Notes under the pieces: model-generated
What the model saw: only the letters and a program-made list of their open reading frames with translations
The model's database searches: none
What the model was told of the DNA's origin: nothing
Source of the DNA: Rickettsiales bacterium
GTDB lineage: Bacteria > Pseudomonadota > Alphaproteobacteria > Rickettsiales > SXRF01
Length of the DNA: 64,000 bases
Direction: 5' to 3'
NCBI GenBank assembly: GCA_021299465.1
Contig: JAJTHB010000014.1
Span: 19,909 to 83,908, forward strand
Program-made: the position numbers and the translations under genes
Part shown: positions 19,206 through 27,693 of the stretch, in pieces
Numbering within the stretch: the first letter of the stretch is position 1
How the letters are laid out: every line of letters starts with the position of its first letter

Positions 19206-21052
19206 GTTATCAGTGCATGTTTTTCGATGTAGCGATAAAGCTGTTCAATGGCGTTTTGCGCGCTCATGGCCTCGGTGTCAATGATTAACTCGGCGTCATG
19301 CGGCTCATCATAAGGCGCGCTGATGCCGGTAAATTCAGCAATATCACCGCGGCGCGCTTTAGCATAAAGGCCCTTCACATCTCGTTTTTCACAAGCCGCA
19401 AGGGTCGCTTTTACATGCACCAGATGAAAGAGCGAAGGCGCGGCCGCTCGCGCCAGATCGCGGTCATCCCGCGTCGGCGAAATGAAAGCGGCGATGGTAA
19501 TGAGTCCGCTACCTGCCATCAATGCGGCGACCTCTCCGGCGCGGCGAATATTCTCTCTGCGATCCGTAGCGCTAAAACCCAGATCGCGATTTAATCCTGC
19601 GCGCAAATGATCGCCATCGAGCAGGCTGACCTGATAGCCTTTGTCGAATAACCGCCGCGCCACGCCGTTTGCAAGTGTTGACTTGCCGGATGAGGAAAGG
19701 CCGGTGAGCCAGACGATGAGGCCTGAGTGACCATATTTGGCAGCGCGCTCGGCTTCGCTGATGACTGCTTCGCCGGTTTGGAGATGGGTGGATTTAGGCA
19801 CACGATTTAATGCGCGCAAATCCTTGAACCCTGACATAGAAATCAGGCCGCCACCTACGATCATCCCGTTTTGGCGAATGACAAAACGCCCTAGCGCAGA
19901 GGGCGCATCTTCCAGCGCAAGCACGTGACGTGTGCGAATCAATACATCAGCGATTTCGCCATAAGCAACTTGCCCATTGGCCGCTACCAGCTTAAGCGTT
20001 TCAGGATCGTAGCGCTGCTCTATAGCGGTAACTTCAGCAAGCGATTCCACCGTACCTATTTCGATACTGTAACTTGTACCAGCGACAAGCGGCAAAGCGC
20101 CGAGCCAGAAGATGCGTGCGCGGAAGCGGTTGCCGCACATCGGCTGATTCTGCTGGTGACACAGCACCATGCCGCGCTCAACCAGAATAGGTTGATCAAG
20201 CTCCAGCACCACCGCTTCGCCCGCCTCCGCGCTATTTTTATTAGGGGATGCGGGCCAGGATTCAAATGCGACAAGCCTTGCTGTGCTGCTGCTTGGCAGC
20301 GCATGAAGCTCATCGCCCAGCTGACATGTGCCGCTATCGATGCGCACGGCGATCAGTCGCTTATCCCCCATTCGATAAACATCCTGCACCAGCGCGCGCA
20401 GCGGCGCAGCAGATGCGGATGTGTTGGGTTTAATGTCACGAATCGCTTCGATTACTGACTGGTCGCGATACCATGTCATGCGCGCAGAGCTTGTTATCAT
20501 TCCATCACCGTCGCTGGCAACGACCGGTATGGAAGCACAGATCGATAAACCCGCCGCGTCAGCATAGTGAGTCATGGCCTGTTTCAACTCATTAAATCTT
20601 GCCTCACTGAACTCGGCCTTATCCATTTTATTGATAACGAGGATGATTCTCTGAATGCCAAGCAAGCAAAGAAGAAGTGCATGCCGGCGCGTTTGTTCGC
20701 TGATACCCTCGCTGGCATCGACGACCAGTAGCGCCGCGTCCGCTGCATAAGCACCGGTGATCAGGTTTTTAAGTAGCTCATGATGACCTGGCGCATCAAT
20801 GAGCACAATATGCTGGTCTGCAGCTTTAAGCACGATATGGGAACTATCAAGCGTAATGCCTTGCGCGCGCTCCTGCCTTAGCGCATCCATCACGAACGCC
20901 CACTCAAAGGCTATGCCCCTGACCTTGCATGAGGCGCGCACCGCTTCGATTCTCTCATGAGGAAGCGCGCCCAGCGCGTGCATCAGCTGGCCAATCAGCG
21001 TCGATTTGCCATGATCAACATGACCTGCAACCACCAATCTCAGCACCGCCAT
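19202..21052 (-). CDS. cysNC: Bifunctional sulfate adenylyltransferase large subunit / APS kinase
   Basis: The product is 616 residues. The CysN part is an EF-Tu-like GTPase with GHVDHGKST (G1), DAPGH (G3) and NKMD (G4), then beta-barrel domains. The APS kinase part starts near residue 435 and has Walker A GLSSSGKST and the LDGDHLRAGLNRDLGFS segment. Together with CysD it makes APS from ATP and sulfate, then phosphorylates it to PAPS. It shares one base with the upstream gene's stop (TAATG) and overlaps the next gene by ATGA. No PAPS reductase (cysH) is present in the window. Confidence 0.95.
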   Translation of the reverse strand: MAVLRLVVAGHVDHGKSTLIGQLMHALGALPHERIEAVRASCKVRGIAFEWAFVMDALRQERAQGITLDSSHIVLKAADQHIVLIDAPGHHELLKNLITGAYAADAALLVVDASEGISEQTRRHALLLCLLGIQRIILVINKMDKAEFSEARFNELKQAMTHYADAAGLSICASIPVVASDGDGMITSSARMTWYRDQSVIEAIRDIKPNTSASAAPLRALVQDVYRMGDKRLIAVRIDSGTCQLGDELHALPSSSTARLVAFESWPASPNKNSAEAGEAVVLELDQPILVERGMVLCHQQNQPMCGNRFRARIFWLGALPLVAGTSYSIEIGTVESLAEVTAIEQRYDPETLKLVAANGQVAYGEIADVLIRTRHVLALEDAPSALGRFVIRQNGMIVGGGLISMSGFKDLRALNRVPKSTHLQTGEAVISEAERAAKYGHSGLIVWLTGLSSSGKSTLANGVARRLFDKGYQVSLLDGDHLRAGLNRDLGFSATDRRENIRRAGEVAALMAGSGLITIAAFISPTRDDRDLARAAAPSLFHLVHVKATLAACEKRDVKGLYAKARRGDIAEFTGISAPYDEPHDAELIIDTEAMSAQNAIEQLYRYIEKHALIT

Positions 21053-21531
21053 TAATCCTTTTTGGCAAGGGACCGGCTGATATTTTTAACATCATCCGCA
21101 ATCAGCTCAGCGGTTTGCGCTTTGGTATCATGATCACAGCGCTCGCCTTTCATGGCATCCACCAACATGTTTTGCGCAAGGCCATGCAACACGCCGGCAT
21201 AGGCCACCTGCACATCGCTCTGCATATGACGCCGCTGCTGCTCGAGTATCAATTGGTAGCGCCCTTGCCATGCAACACCGCACCACTGCGCAAGGCCGGA
21301 TTCACCGCCCTTACCGATAATATAGTTCGCCTGATCCCGCGTAATGGGCATGGTGGTGCGCTCGCGATCGTCTTTCGGTTGCAGCGGCTTTCCCTCAGAA
21401 TCAATTGCCTTGCCCCAGAAACTCTCGAGCGTGAGTGTCATCATACGATTTTTTTCTTCCTGCGAAAACAGATCGGCGGCATGGGCGGCGGTGGGGATAA
21501 AGAGTGGAAAGAGAAGGAAGAGTTTTTTCAT
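21052..21531 (-). CDS. Exported protein of unknown function within the cys operon
   Basis: The product is 159 residues with a signal peptide ending PTAAHA before ADLF. The mature part is mainly helical, with two Cys residues (in AQWCGVAW and GERCDHD) that could form one disulfide. I do not recognise the family. It is coupled to cysNC by TAATG, so translation is tied to sulfate activation, and it is separated from cysD by a palindromic repeat. An exported protein here is unusual because all other products of the operon act in the cytoplasm. Confidence 0.65.
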   Translation of the reverse strand: MKKLFLLFPLFIPTAAHAADLFSQEEKNRMMTLTLESFWGKAIDSEGKPLQPKDDRERTTMPITRDQANYIIGKGGESGLAQWCGVAWQGRYQLILEQQRRHMQSDVQVAYAGVLHGLAQNMLVDAMKGERCDHDTKAQTAELIADDVKNISRSLAKKD

Positions 21532-21552
21532 GGAAAATCCTTAAGGTTAGGT

Positions 21553-21613
21553 CAGGATCCCCGCTTTCCCCCTACGCCAAATGGCTTCGGGGGACGCAGT
21601 CGCGGGGATTACG
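21553..21613. repeat. Nested palindromic repeat between cysD and the exported-protein gene
   Basis: The outer arms ATCCCCGC (21557-21564) and GCGGGGAT (21602-21609) pair. Inside them TCCCCC and GGGGGA form a second stem. The edge CAGGATCCCCGC matches the end of the palindromic repeat family found at 44253, 46557 and 62795. It lies inside an operon, so it could act as an RNA-processing or attenuation site. Confidence 0.65.
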
Positions 21614-21625
21614 AAAACACATCGT

Positions 21626-22462
21626 TCACATATACCCGCCCTCGCGCAGGCGTTCAAATGCTGTTTCATCCTCATCCGATCCCATCGGACGGCCAGCGCG
21701 CTCAGCTTTTGTTGTTACCATCAGTTCGGCAATAATGGCTGGAATACCAGAGGCATCGCTTTCGATTGGCCAGGTAATGCCGCGCTCGCCTAGCGAGCGA
21801 AACCGCATCATACGACCCGAAAAATCACGCCCTTCAACATGATGATAGGGCGCTGCAAAATAAAGGTTGGGGGTAGGAATCCCTTCGCGCTGGATATAGC
21901 GCCAGATATCGATTTCTGTCCAACCGAGCAGCGGATGGATGCGCAGGCTACCGCCTTCAGGGGGCTGCCAGTTGTGATGCCCCCAGAATTCAGGCGGTTG
22001 CTCTTTGATATGCCAGCTTCCATCCTGATCGCGTCGCGATACGAGACGTTCTTTAGCACGCGTTGCTTCCTCATCACGCCGGATGCCGGCAATCACCGCA
22101 TTAAACCCACCCTGCTTCATCGCTGCGCTTAGGCCCAGCGTTTTACGCGCTGCTATGCGAGCAGCCGGCGGAAGGCTGGGATCGGTTGCCTCCAGCGGCG
22201 GGCATATTGGCGCGAGCAATTCAAGATTCCACTCTTTTTGGTAACGGGCTCGAAATTGATACACCTCATCAAACTCAAGGCCGGTATCACAATGCAAAAC
22301 AGGAAATGGTACGCTGCCGAGAAAGGCTTTTCGCGCCAGATGGATCATCACGTTACTATCCTTGCCGCACGACCATAGCATCACCAGCTTCAGGCCGCGC
22401 GCTTTCGCTTCGCGTAGCAGGACGATTGACTCGGCTTCCAAACGGTCAAGCAGGCTCAGCAT
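21626..22462 (-). CDS. cysD: Sulfate adenylyltransferase small subunit
   Basis: The product is 278 residues from the ATG at 22462. That ATG overlaps the sulfite reductase stop as TGATG and has GGTGGGG just upstream, so it is preferred to the TTG at 22474. Landmarks are LEAESIVLLREA, the PP-loop WSCGKDSNVMIHLARKAF (the loop reads SCGKDS where enterobacterial CysD has SIGKDS), VLHCDTGLEF and HPLLGWTEIDIWRYI. With CysN it forms ATP sulfurylase, the first step of sulfate assimilation in the cytoplasm. Confidence 0.93.
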   Translation of the reverse strand: MLSLLDRLEAESIVLLREAKARGLKLVMLWSCGKDSNVMIHLARKAFLGSVPFPVLHCDTGLEFDEVYQFRARYQKEWNLELLAPICPPLEATDPSLPPAARIAARKTLGLSAAMKQGGFNAVIAGIRRDEEATRAKERLVSRRDQDGSWHIKEQPPEFWGHHNWQPPEGGSLRIHPLLGWTEIDIWRYIQREGIPTPNLYFAAPYHHVEGRDFSGRMMRFRSLGERGITWPIESDASGIPAIIAELMVTTKAERAGRPMGSDEDETAFERLREGGYM

Positions 22463-24147
22463 CACCCCACCCAATGACGCCTGGTCAAATGTGCTTCAGC
22501 TGCCTGTTTGATGGCGGCAAGACCTATTCGCATGCAAAAATCGCCCAGAGATTCACCGGCATCGCGCTTGCTGGACCAAAAAGCAATCACAGGTTCCAGC
22601 GCACCGGCTACATGTGCCAGCGCCACATCAGCAAAGAGTAGTTGATTGAGGCATGTGCCACCGTGATTACCCCCCACGTACAGATCATAGCGACCGAGTG
22701 CGACACCAATCATGCCGATCTCGCCGAGCCTTGCACGTGCGCAGCCAGCATCGCAGCCGGCGACATGCACGGATACTGATTCGCCAAGCACACCGTAGCG
22801 CTCCATCAATTGTTCCAGCTCGCCGAGCAGCAATGGCAGGATACGTTCTGACTCCGCGCGCGCCGATAAACAAATCGGCAGCGCCGCGCAGCCTACCAGT
22901 TGTGATTTCACCGGGTTGCTTTCACCAGAAAGCAAAACGCCATGACGGCGCAGCTTATATTCGATCGCCAGGCGCTGGTCTTCTTTAATGCCAGCCAGAA
23001 TCACGTGATTGCGCTGGGTAAGGTGAAGGGTTACATCAAATTCACCGCACATATCAGCAATGAGCGTTTGCAGCGACTCGCCATCATGGTTCATGATACG
23101 TCCGGCAAGTAGAGGAATTTCCGTGTAGATCGAATCCTCCAGGCCTTTCTGCCATCCATAAACAGGGGCCCGAGCTTGCAACGCTATGGAAGCAGGGGGA
23201 TGCATTTCACTGAGCAAATAACTGCCTAAAGTCTGCTTGACCCAGACCATACCGCGCGTAGCAATCAGGTGTTTGAGCGAAGTTTGCTGATGATCACTGC
23301 GTTCGCCATGGTCACGCCACAGCTTGATCAGCGCCTCCATCGTCTCGGCCAGCTTATCGCGTGGCACCCACGCAAGCGGCTCAGCAAGAGCAGCCACCGG
23401 TGATAAATCGCCGCCAATAAACAAATGATAGCCTGTAAGCCCACCACCTTCTGCCTGCGCTATCAGTGCGATATCGCTCGCCAGCGCATGGGCATCACCA
23501 AGGTCGCTCACCATCGTAACAGACAGTGGCGCTGGCAAATAGCTCTTGCTGTAAAGCGGCTCAGGGTTGATCTCCTGGCCATGGCTTACATCGGCGCCAA
23601 GCCATAGTTCGTTGTATGCATTGGTTTTTGGCAAGCGAAGCTGGTTTAGGCCTTTGGCATCGTCTGCTATCGCGAGGTGGATTAAGTCCCCCGCGGGAAG
23701 CGATGGATAGGATATAGGCAGCACCAGATCACCCGCGGTGGCAAAGGTTGTTAAACCGAGCTGGTGGATGCCGGTTATCAGCGGCCTGAGCGATGCTTTG
23801 CGCACCTGATGCATGATGATAGTCTGCCCACGCCCTACCCTGAGTGTGCCATCCGAATGTTCAACGGCAAGCGCATCCAGCCCCAGATATTGCGTGCTAT
23901 TGATGTAGCCTTCATGGCAAGCGATGCGAACACTGAACATCGCATCGCGCGCAAAACCAGCTTTCTCGCGCGCGGCGGCGGTGTCGCGGTCATAGCCAGC
24001 GATCACACCATGAAATGCCAAAATCTCTGCTGCTTCCGATGAAACATCACCGGTTGACGAATCCGCCAGCACATCAGCCAGTTGGCCGCGCAAAAAATCA
24101 CTCTCGCGCTTGATGCGTTCACGATTGGCTGCAGTGGTTTCGTTCAT
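22462..24147 (-). CDS. Siroheme sulfite/nitrite reductase hemoprotein, probably sulfite reductase
   Basis: The product is 561 residues from the ATG at 24147. The frame stays open to a TTG at 24183, directly against the prepilin peptidase stop. Two ferredoxin-like plus siroheme half-domain repeats are present. The four cluster ligands are intact: a C-X5-C pair in GCAALPIC and a C-X3-C pair in AGCDAGC. The family includes CysI and ferredoxin-dependent Sir/NirA. The place upstream of cysD points to sulfite. No cysJ flavoprotein is nearby; the 1142-residue flavoprotein in the same operon may be the electron source. Confidence 0.87.
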   Translation of the reverse strand: MNETTAANRERIKRESDFLRGQLADVLADSSTGDVSSEAAEILAFHGVIAGYDRDTAAAREKAGFARDAMFSVRIACHEGYINSTQYLGLDALAVEHSDGTLRVGRGQTIIMHQVRKASLRPLITGIHQLGLTTFATAGDLVLPISYPSLPAGDLIHLAIADDAKGLNQLRLPKTNAYNELWLGADVSHGQEINPEPLYSKSYLPAPLSVTMVSDLGDAHALASDIALIAQAEGGGLTGYHLFIGGDLSPVAALAEPLAWVPRDKLAETMEALIKLWRDHGERSDHQQTSLKHLIATRGMVWVKQTLGSYLLSEMHPPASIALQARAPVYGWQKGLEDSIYTEIPLLAGRIMNHDGESLQTLIADMCGEFDVTLHLTQRNHVILAGIKEDQRLAIEYKLRRHGVLLSGESNPVKSQLVGCAALPICLSARAESERILPLLLGELEQLMERYGVLGESVSVHVAGCDAGCARARLGEIGMIGVALGRYDLYVGGNHGGTCLNQLLFADVALAHVAGALEPVIAFWSSKRDAGESLGDFCMRIGLAAIKQAAEAHLTRRHWVG

Positions 24148-24183
24148 GAGGGACTTTGTATCCGCTTGCGTCCTGCGCGACAA

Positions 24184-24948
24184 CTAAAGAATCGTCTGAA
24201 TCCACTGCCCTATGCTCCAAAATGAATCACCGCTCGCCGGCCATAAAACACAGATGAGCAGCGCAAACGCCAGCGCTGGACCAAAAGGGAAATACTCGCC
24301 CTTACCAAGCAACCGCCAGAGAAGGCCAAAAACAACACCAAACACACCGGACAGGAATAAAAACGGCACCATCGGCAGCGGTGTGAGCCAGAGGCCGGCC
24401 ACGGCAAAAAACTTCACATCGCCGTAACCGAGGCCTTCTTTTTTGCGAAGAATGCGGTAGCCATGGTGCAGCAACAACCCAAGCGCCATGCCCATCAAAA
24501 ACCCGCCCGCGACATCAAACGGCTCGCTGCCTTTGATGTAATGATAGATGAGCCCAAGTGGCAGCAGCGCGATATGAATCTGGTCGGGAATGATGAAATG
24601 CTCAAGGTCAGTCACGATCATAATCAGCAGCGCCACTGCAAAGAGCATCAGCAGGATCGATGAAAGTGTCAGGCCATGAAGCGAATAAATACCAAGAAAA
24701 CTGGCGGCGGTGATGATCTCGATGATGGGGTAACGCGCCGAGATTTTGGTTTTGCAGTGGCGGCATTTGCCGCCTGAAAACAACCATGAAAATAATGGGA
24801 TCAAATCACGCGCCGCGAGCGTGTTGTTGCAGCTCGGGCAGAAGGACGGCTTTTTCACCGCATCCATCTCCAGTGGCAACCGGTAGCTCATGCAGGTGAT
24901 GAAGCTGCCAAAACAGAGACCAAAGAGGAGGATGAAGATGGGTTCCAT
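24184..24948 (-). CDS. pilD: Prepilin peptidase / N-methyltransferase
   Basis: The product is 254 residues with about seven or eight membrane segments. The cytoplasmic loop carries two zinc-binding Cys pairs (CPSC and CRHC). The two catalytic Asp are in VTDLEHFIIPD and GYGDVKFF, as in the GspO/PilD aspartyl peptidases. It cleaves the leader of type IV prepilins and methylates the new N-terminus at the inner membrane. It is the only prepilin peptidase in the window and would process the six pilin-like proteins. It is encoded just upstream of the sulfite reductase gene on the same strand. Confidence 0.95.
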   Translation of the reverse strand: MEPIFILLFGLCFGSFITCMSYRLPLEMDAVKKPSFCPSCNNTLAARDLIPLFSWLFSGGKCRHCKTKISARYPIIEIITAASFLGIYSLHGLTLSSILLMLFAVALLIMIVTDLEHFIIPDQIHIALLPLGLIYHYIKGSEPFDVAGGFLMGMALGLLLHHGYRILRKKEGLGYGDVKFFAVAGLWLTPLPMVPFLFLSGVFGVVFGLLWRLLGKGEYFPFGPALAFALLICVLWPASGDSFWSIGQWIQTIL

Positions 24949-24988
24949 GCCATACGATTAATGCAAACAAGTTAATTTCTGGTCAAGG

Positions 24989-25768
24989 CTAGAAATTCAT
25001 ACGCATCGCCATGCTGCATGCCAACGAGGTGTTGCTTAACACATAGGTGTAAGGTGTAGTACCAACATCGATGCAGTTACTTACTACTGCTTCAAAAGGC
25101 ACAACTGAAAATACCTCGAACGATTCATACATCGCTACCACCGACCCCGTATCCGGAATGCCGTCATCAACTTTAGCGTCCACCGAAAAAACCTCAGCTG
25201 GCGTGAGGTTATTCGCTTGGTACATCCCGGAAACATTGTTTCCTATTCTTGCCACTACAAATAAATGCCTGTTATCAAGTTCATCGGCAGGGGTACGCCG
25301 AAAACATTCCCAGCACGGCGCAACTTCTGAATTCCCTAGAGCAACTTTTGGAAACACTGAATAAGGAGGATACATATTCATCGTTGGAAGGTAAGGGGTT
25401 TCTGTGGGGCTAGTCAGCCCTGCATTGGAAAGATGGGTCCAGAAGTTAAAGTTTTCCTGGTATTCTGTAGGATCACTCATCGCACCACCATTTCGACCTA
25501 AATGACCATCGCCATCGCCATTATCGCCAGCCCCTCCAGCAACCCCTATGCCGGATTCAACGGCATAAAGGCAATCTCCAGGCAGGCAATTATATTTTAG
25601 TCTGAATGTCTGAATCGCCGTATTATATTCTTCAATTTGTGAAATCGTTGAGCGAACCTGGGCTGCTGTTATCAAATCCCTTCCAAGCAGGACTCCGCCA
25701 AAAATTAGCCCAATCACCACGATGACGATCGAGACTTCAATAAGCGTGAAGCCTTGATTTCTAACCAT
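24989..25768 (-). CDS. Type IV pilin-like protein A
   Basis: The product is 259 residues. A six-residue leader MVRNQG precedes the cleavage site, then FTLIEVSIV with Glu at +5 and the hydrophobic helix. Shared landmarks of this family are KYNCLPGDC, a Gly/Asp-rich loop (DNGDGDG), FWTHLSNAGL, VDAKVDDGIPDTG and a C-terminal Cys pair 19 positions apart, which looks like a pilin D-loop. Its ATG overlaps the stop of the acyl-CoA dehydrogenase gene (TAATG). It is downstream-adjacent to pilD on the opposite side, about 40 bases away. Confidence 0.88.
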   Translation of the reverse strand: MVRNQGFTLIEVSIVIVVIGLIFGGVLLGRDLITAAQVRSTISQIEEYNTAIQTFRLKYNCLPGDCLYAVESGIGVAGGAGDNGDGDGHLGRNGGAMSDPTEYQENFNFWTHLSNAGLTSPTETPYLPTMNMYPPYSVFPKVALGNSEVAPCWECFRRTPADELDNRHLFVVARIGNNVSGMYQANNLTPAEVFSVDAKVDDGIPDTGSVVAMYESFEVFSVVPFEAVVSNCIDVGTTPYTYVLSNTSLACSMAMRMNF

Positions 25769-27546
25769 TATAAGCTTGCTGACATTAAGCTTTTACTGCC
25801 GTTCGTGAGCGAGGCGAGCAAGCCCACATTCTGCGGCAGGATGCGCTGCATGTAGAAGCGGGCGGTGTCGATTTTGGCTTGATAGAATTCTTTGTCTTCG
25901 CCTTTGCTGATTTTATCAAGTGCGATCAGCGCCTGCCTTGCCCAGATCCACGCCAGCGCGACCTGCGCGAACATGCGCTGATATTCCACGGCCGCGGCGC
26001 CGGCCTCGTTCGGGTCAGCCATGCCGCGCGTTGCGATCCACAGCGTCGCTTGCTGCAAATAACCAAGATGCACATGCAGCGGCTTGGTGAATTCGGCCAT
26101 CGCCGGATTATCCTTATGCTTCGCCACAAACTCGCTCGCGGGATGGAAGAACGCGCGCAGGTACCGCCCCGCCCCCACCGATAATTTCCGCCCGACAAGG
26201 TCCATCGCCTGAATGCCGTTGGTGCCTTCGTAGATCATGGTGATGCGCGCGTCGCGCACATATTGCTCAACGCCATACTCGCCGATATAGCCGTAGCCGC
26301 CGAAGCACTGCACGGCGAGCGACGCCATCTCGAAGCCGCCGTCGGTTAGGTACGATTTGGTGATCGGCGTCATCAATTGTACAAAATCATCGCATTCTTT
26401 TTTCACGGCCGGATCAGGATGGCGATGCGCAAGATCGATCTTGAGCGCCATTTCCATCGCGAGCGCCCTACTTCCTTCGGCGAAGGCTTTCTGGGTAAGC
26501 AGCATGCGCCGCACATCGGGATGCACGATAATCGGATCGGCCGGTTTATCGGGGTGCAGCGCACCCTTCAGCGCGCGCATCTGCAGGCGTTCTTTCGAGT
26601 AAGCGAGCGCATTCTGATACGCGACTTCGCCAATGCCAAGGCCCTGCACGCCGACATAAAGCCTTGCAGCGTTCATCATCACGAACATCGCGCGCATGCC
26701 TTTGTGTTTTTCGCCGACTAAGTAAGCTTTCGCGCCGTCATAATTCATCACGCAGGTAGGCGAGCAATGCAGCCCCATCTTATGCTCAATCGCCTCGCAG
26801 CGGATTTTATTGCGTTCGCCGAGGCTGCCATCCTCATTCACATGGAATTTCGACGAGACAAACAGCGAAATGCCCTTGATGCCCGGCGGCGCGTCCGGCA
26901 GGCGCGCGAGGATGAGGTGCACGATATTTTCGGTGAGCTCGTGCTCGCCGCTGGAGATGAAGATTTTCCCGCCGGTGATGCTGTAGCTGCCGTCGGCGTT
27001 CGGTTCGGCTTTGGTGCGAATGAGGCCAAGATCAGTGCCGGCCTGCGGCTCGGTGAGGCACATCACGCCCGACCAGTGGCCGGAAACCATCTTTGGCAAA
27101 TAGCGTTGTTTAATTTCATCCGAGCCGTAGGTGATGAGCGCGTTGTAAGCACCATGTGAGAGGCCGGGCGTCAGGCCGAACGAAAGATTTGCCGAACACA
27201 CCATCTCCATCAGCGGCATGTTCAGCACATCAGGCAGCCCCTGCCCGCCATACGCCGGATCGCAGGTAAAGCTTGGCCAGCCGCCATCAACATAGGTTTT
27301 ATAGGCTTCTTTGAAACCATCCGGCATGGTCACCACGCCGTCTTTATATTTCAGGCCAATCTTATCGCCCTTCTGGTTCAGCGGAAAGAGCACCTCTTCG
27401 CACATCTGTGCTGCGGCTTCCAGCACGGCGGGCATCATGTCGATATTCTCGGGCGCAAAGCCGGGCACCTGACTATATTGTTTCAGGTTCAAATGCTCAT
27501 CGAGGATAAACTGAAAATCGCGCACGGGGGCTTTGTAAACGGGCAT
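25768..27546 (-). CDS. Acyl-CoA dehydrogenase (FadE / DmdC-like, with C-terminal extension)
   Basis: The product is 592 residues, longer than the 380-residue short forms. The N-terminus MPVYKAPVRDFQFIL is typical of the long family that includes DmdC-type enzymes. FAD-binding segments are MCLTEPQAGTDLG and ITGGKIFISSGEH. The catalytic base is the Glu in IYEGTNGIQAMDL. The C-terminal 130 residues are an extra helical domain. It would oxidise acyl-CoA to enoyl-CoA in the cytoplasm. The FadN-like fusion and a thiolase lie within 12 kb, suggesting a beta-oxidation set. A pilin gene is translationally coupled behind it. Confidence 0.9.
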   Translation of the reverse strand: MPVYKAPVRDFQFILDEHLNLKQYSQVPGFAPENIDMMPAVLEAAAQMCEEVLFPLNQKGDKIGLKYKDGVVTMPDGFKEAYKTYVDGGWPSFTCDPAYGGQGLPDVLNMPLMEMVCSANLSFGLTPGLSHGAYNALITYGSDEIKQRYLPKMVSGHWSGVMCLTEPQAGTDLGLIRTKAEPNADGSYSITGGKIFISSGEHELTENIVHLILARLPDAPPGIKGISLFVSSKFHVNEDGSLGERNKIRCEAIEHKMGLHCSPTCVMNYDGAKAYLVGEKHKGMRAMFVMMNAARLYVGVQGLGIGEVAYQNALAYSKERLQMRALKGALHPDKPADPIIVHPDVRRMLLTQKAFAEGSRALAMEMALKIDLAHRHPDPAVKKECDDFVQLMTPITKSYLTDGGFEMASLAVQCFGGYGYIGEYGVEQYVRDARITMIYEGTNGIQAMDLVGRKLSVGAGRYLRAFFHPASEFVAKHKDNPAMAEFTKPLHVHLGYLQQATLWIATRGMADPNEAGAAAVEYQRMFAQVALAWIWARQALIALDKISKGEDKEFYQAKIDTARFYMQRILPQNVGLLASLTNGSKSLMSASL

Positions 27547-27693
27547 AAATCGCTCCTTATCAGAACCTTATTATAGCCGTAAACGCGCTAAGGAACGGTT
27601 AATTCTAACTTTATTTACGGATTTTAGAGGTTTATTGGACAAACTATCTGCCTCACGATCCCTTAATCCTTTTAACAGGCGCTAGTGCTCCCC

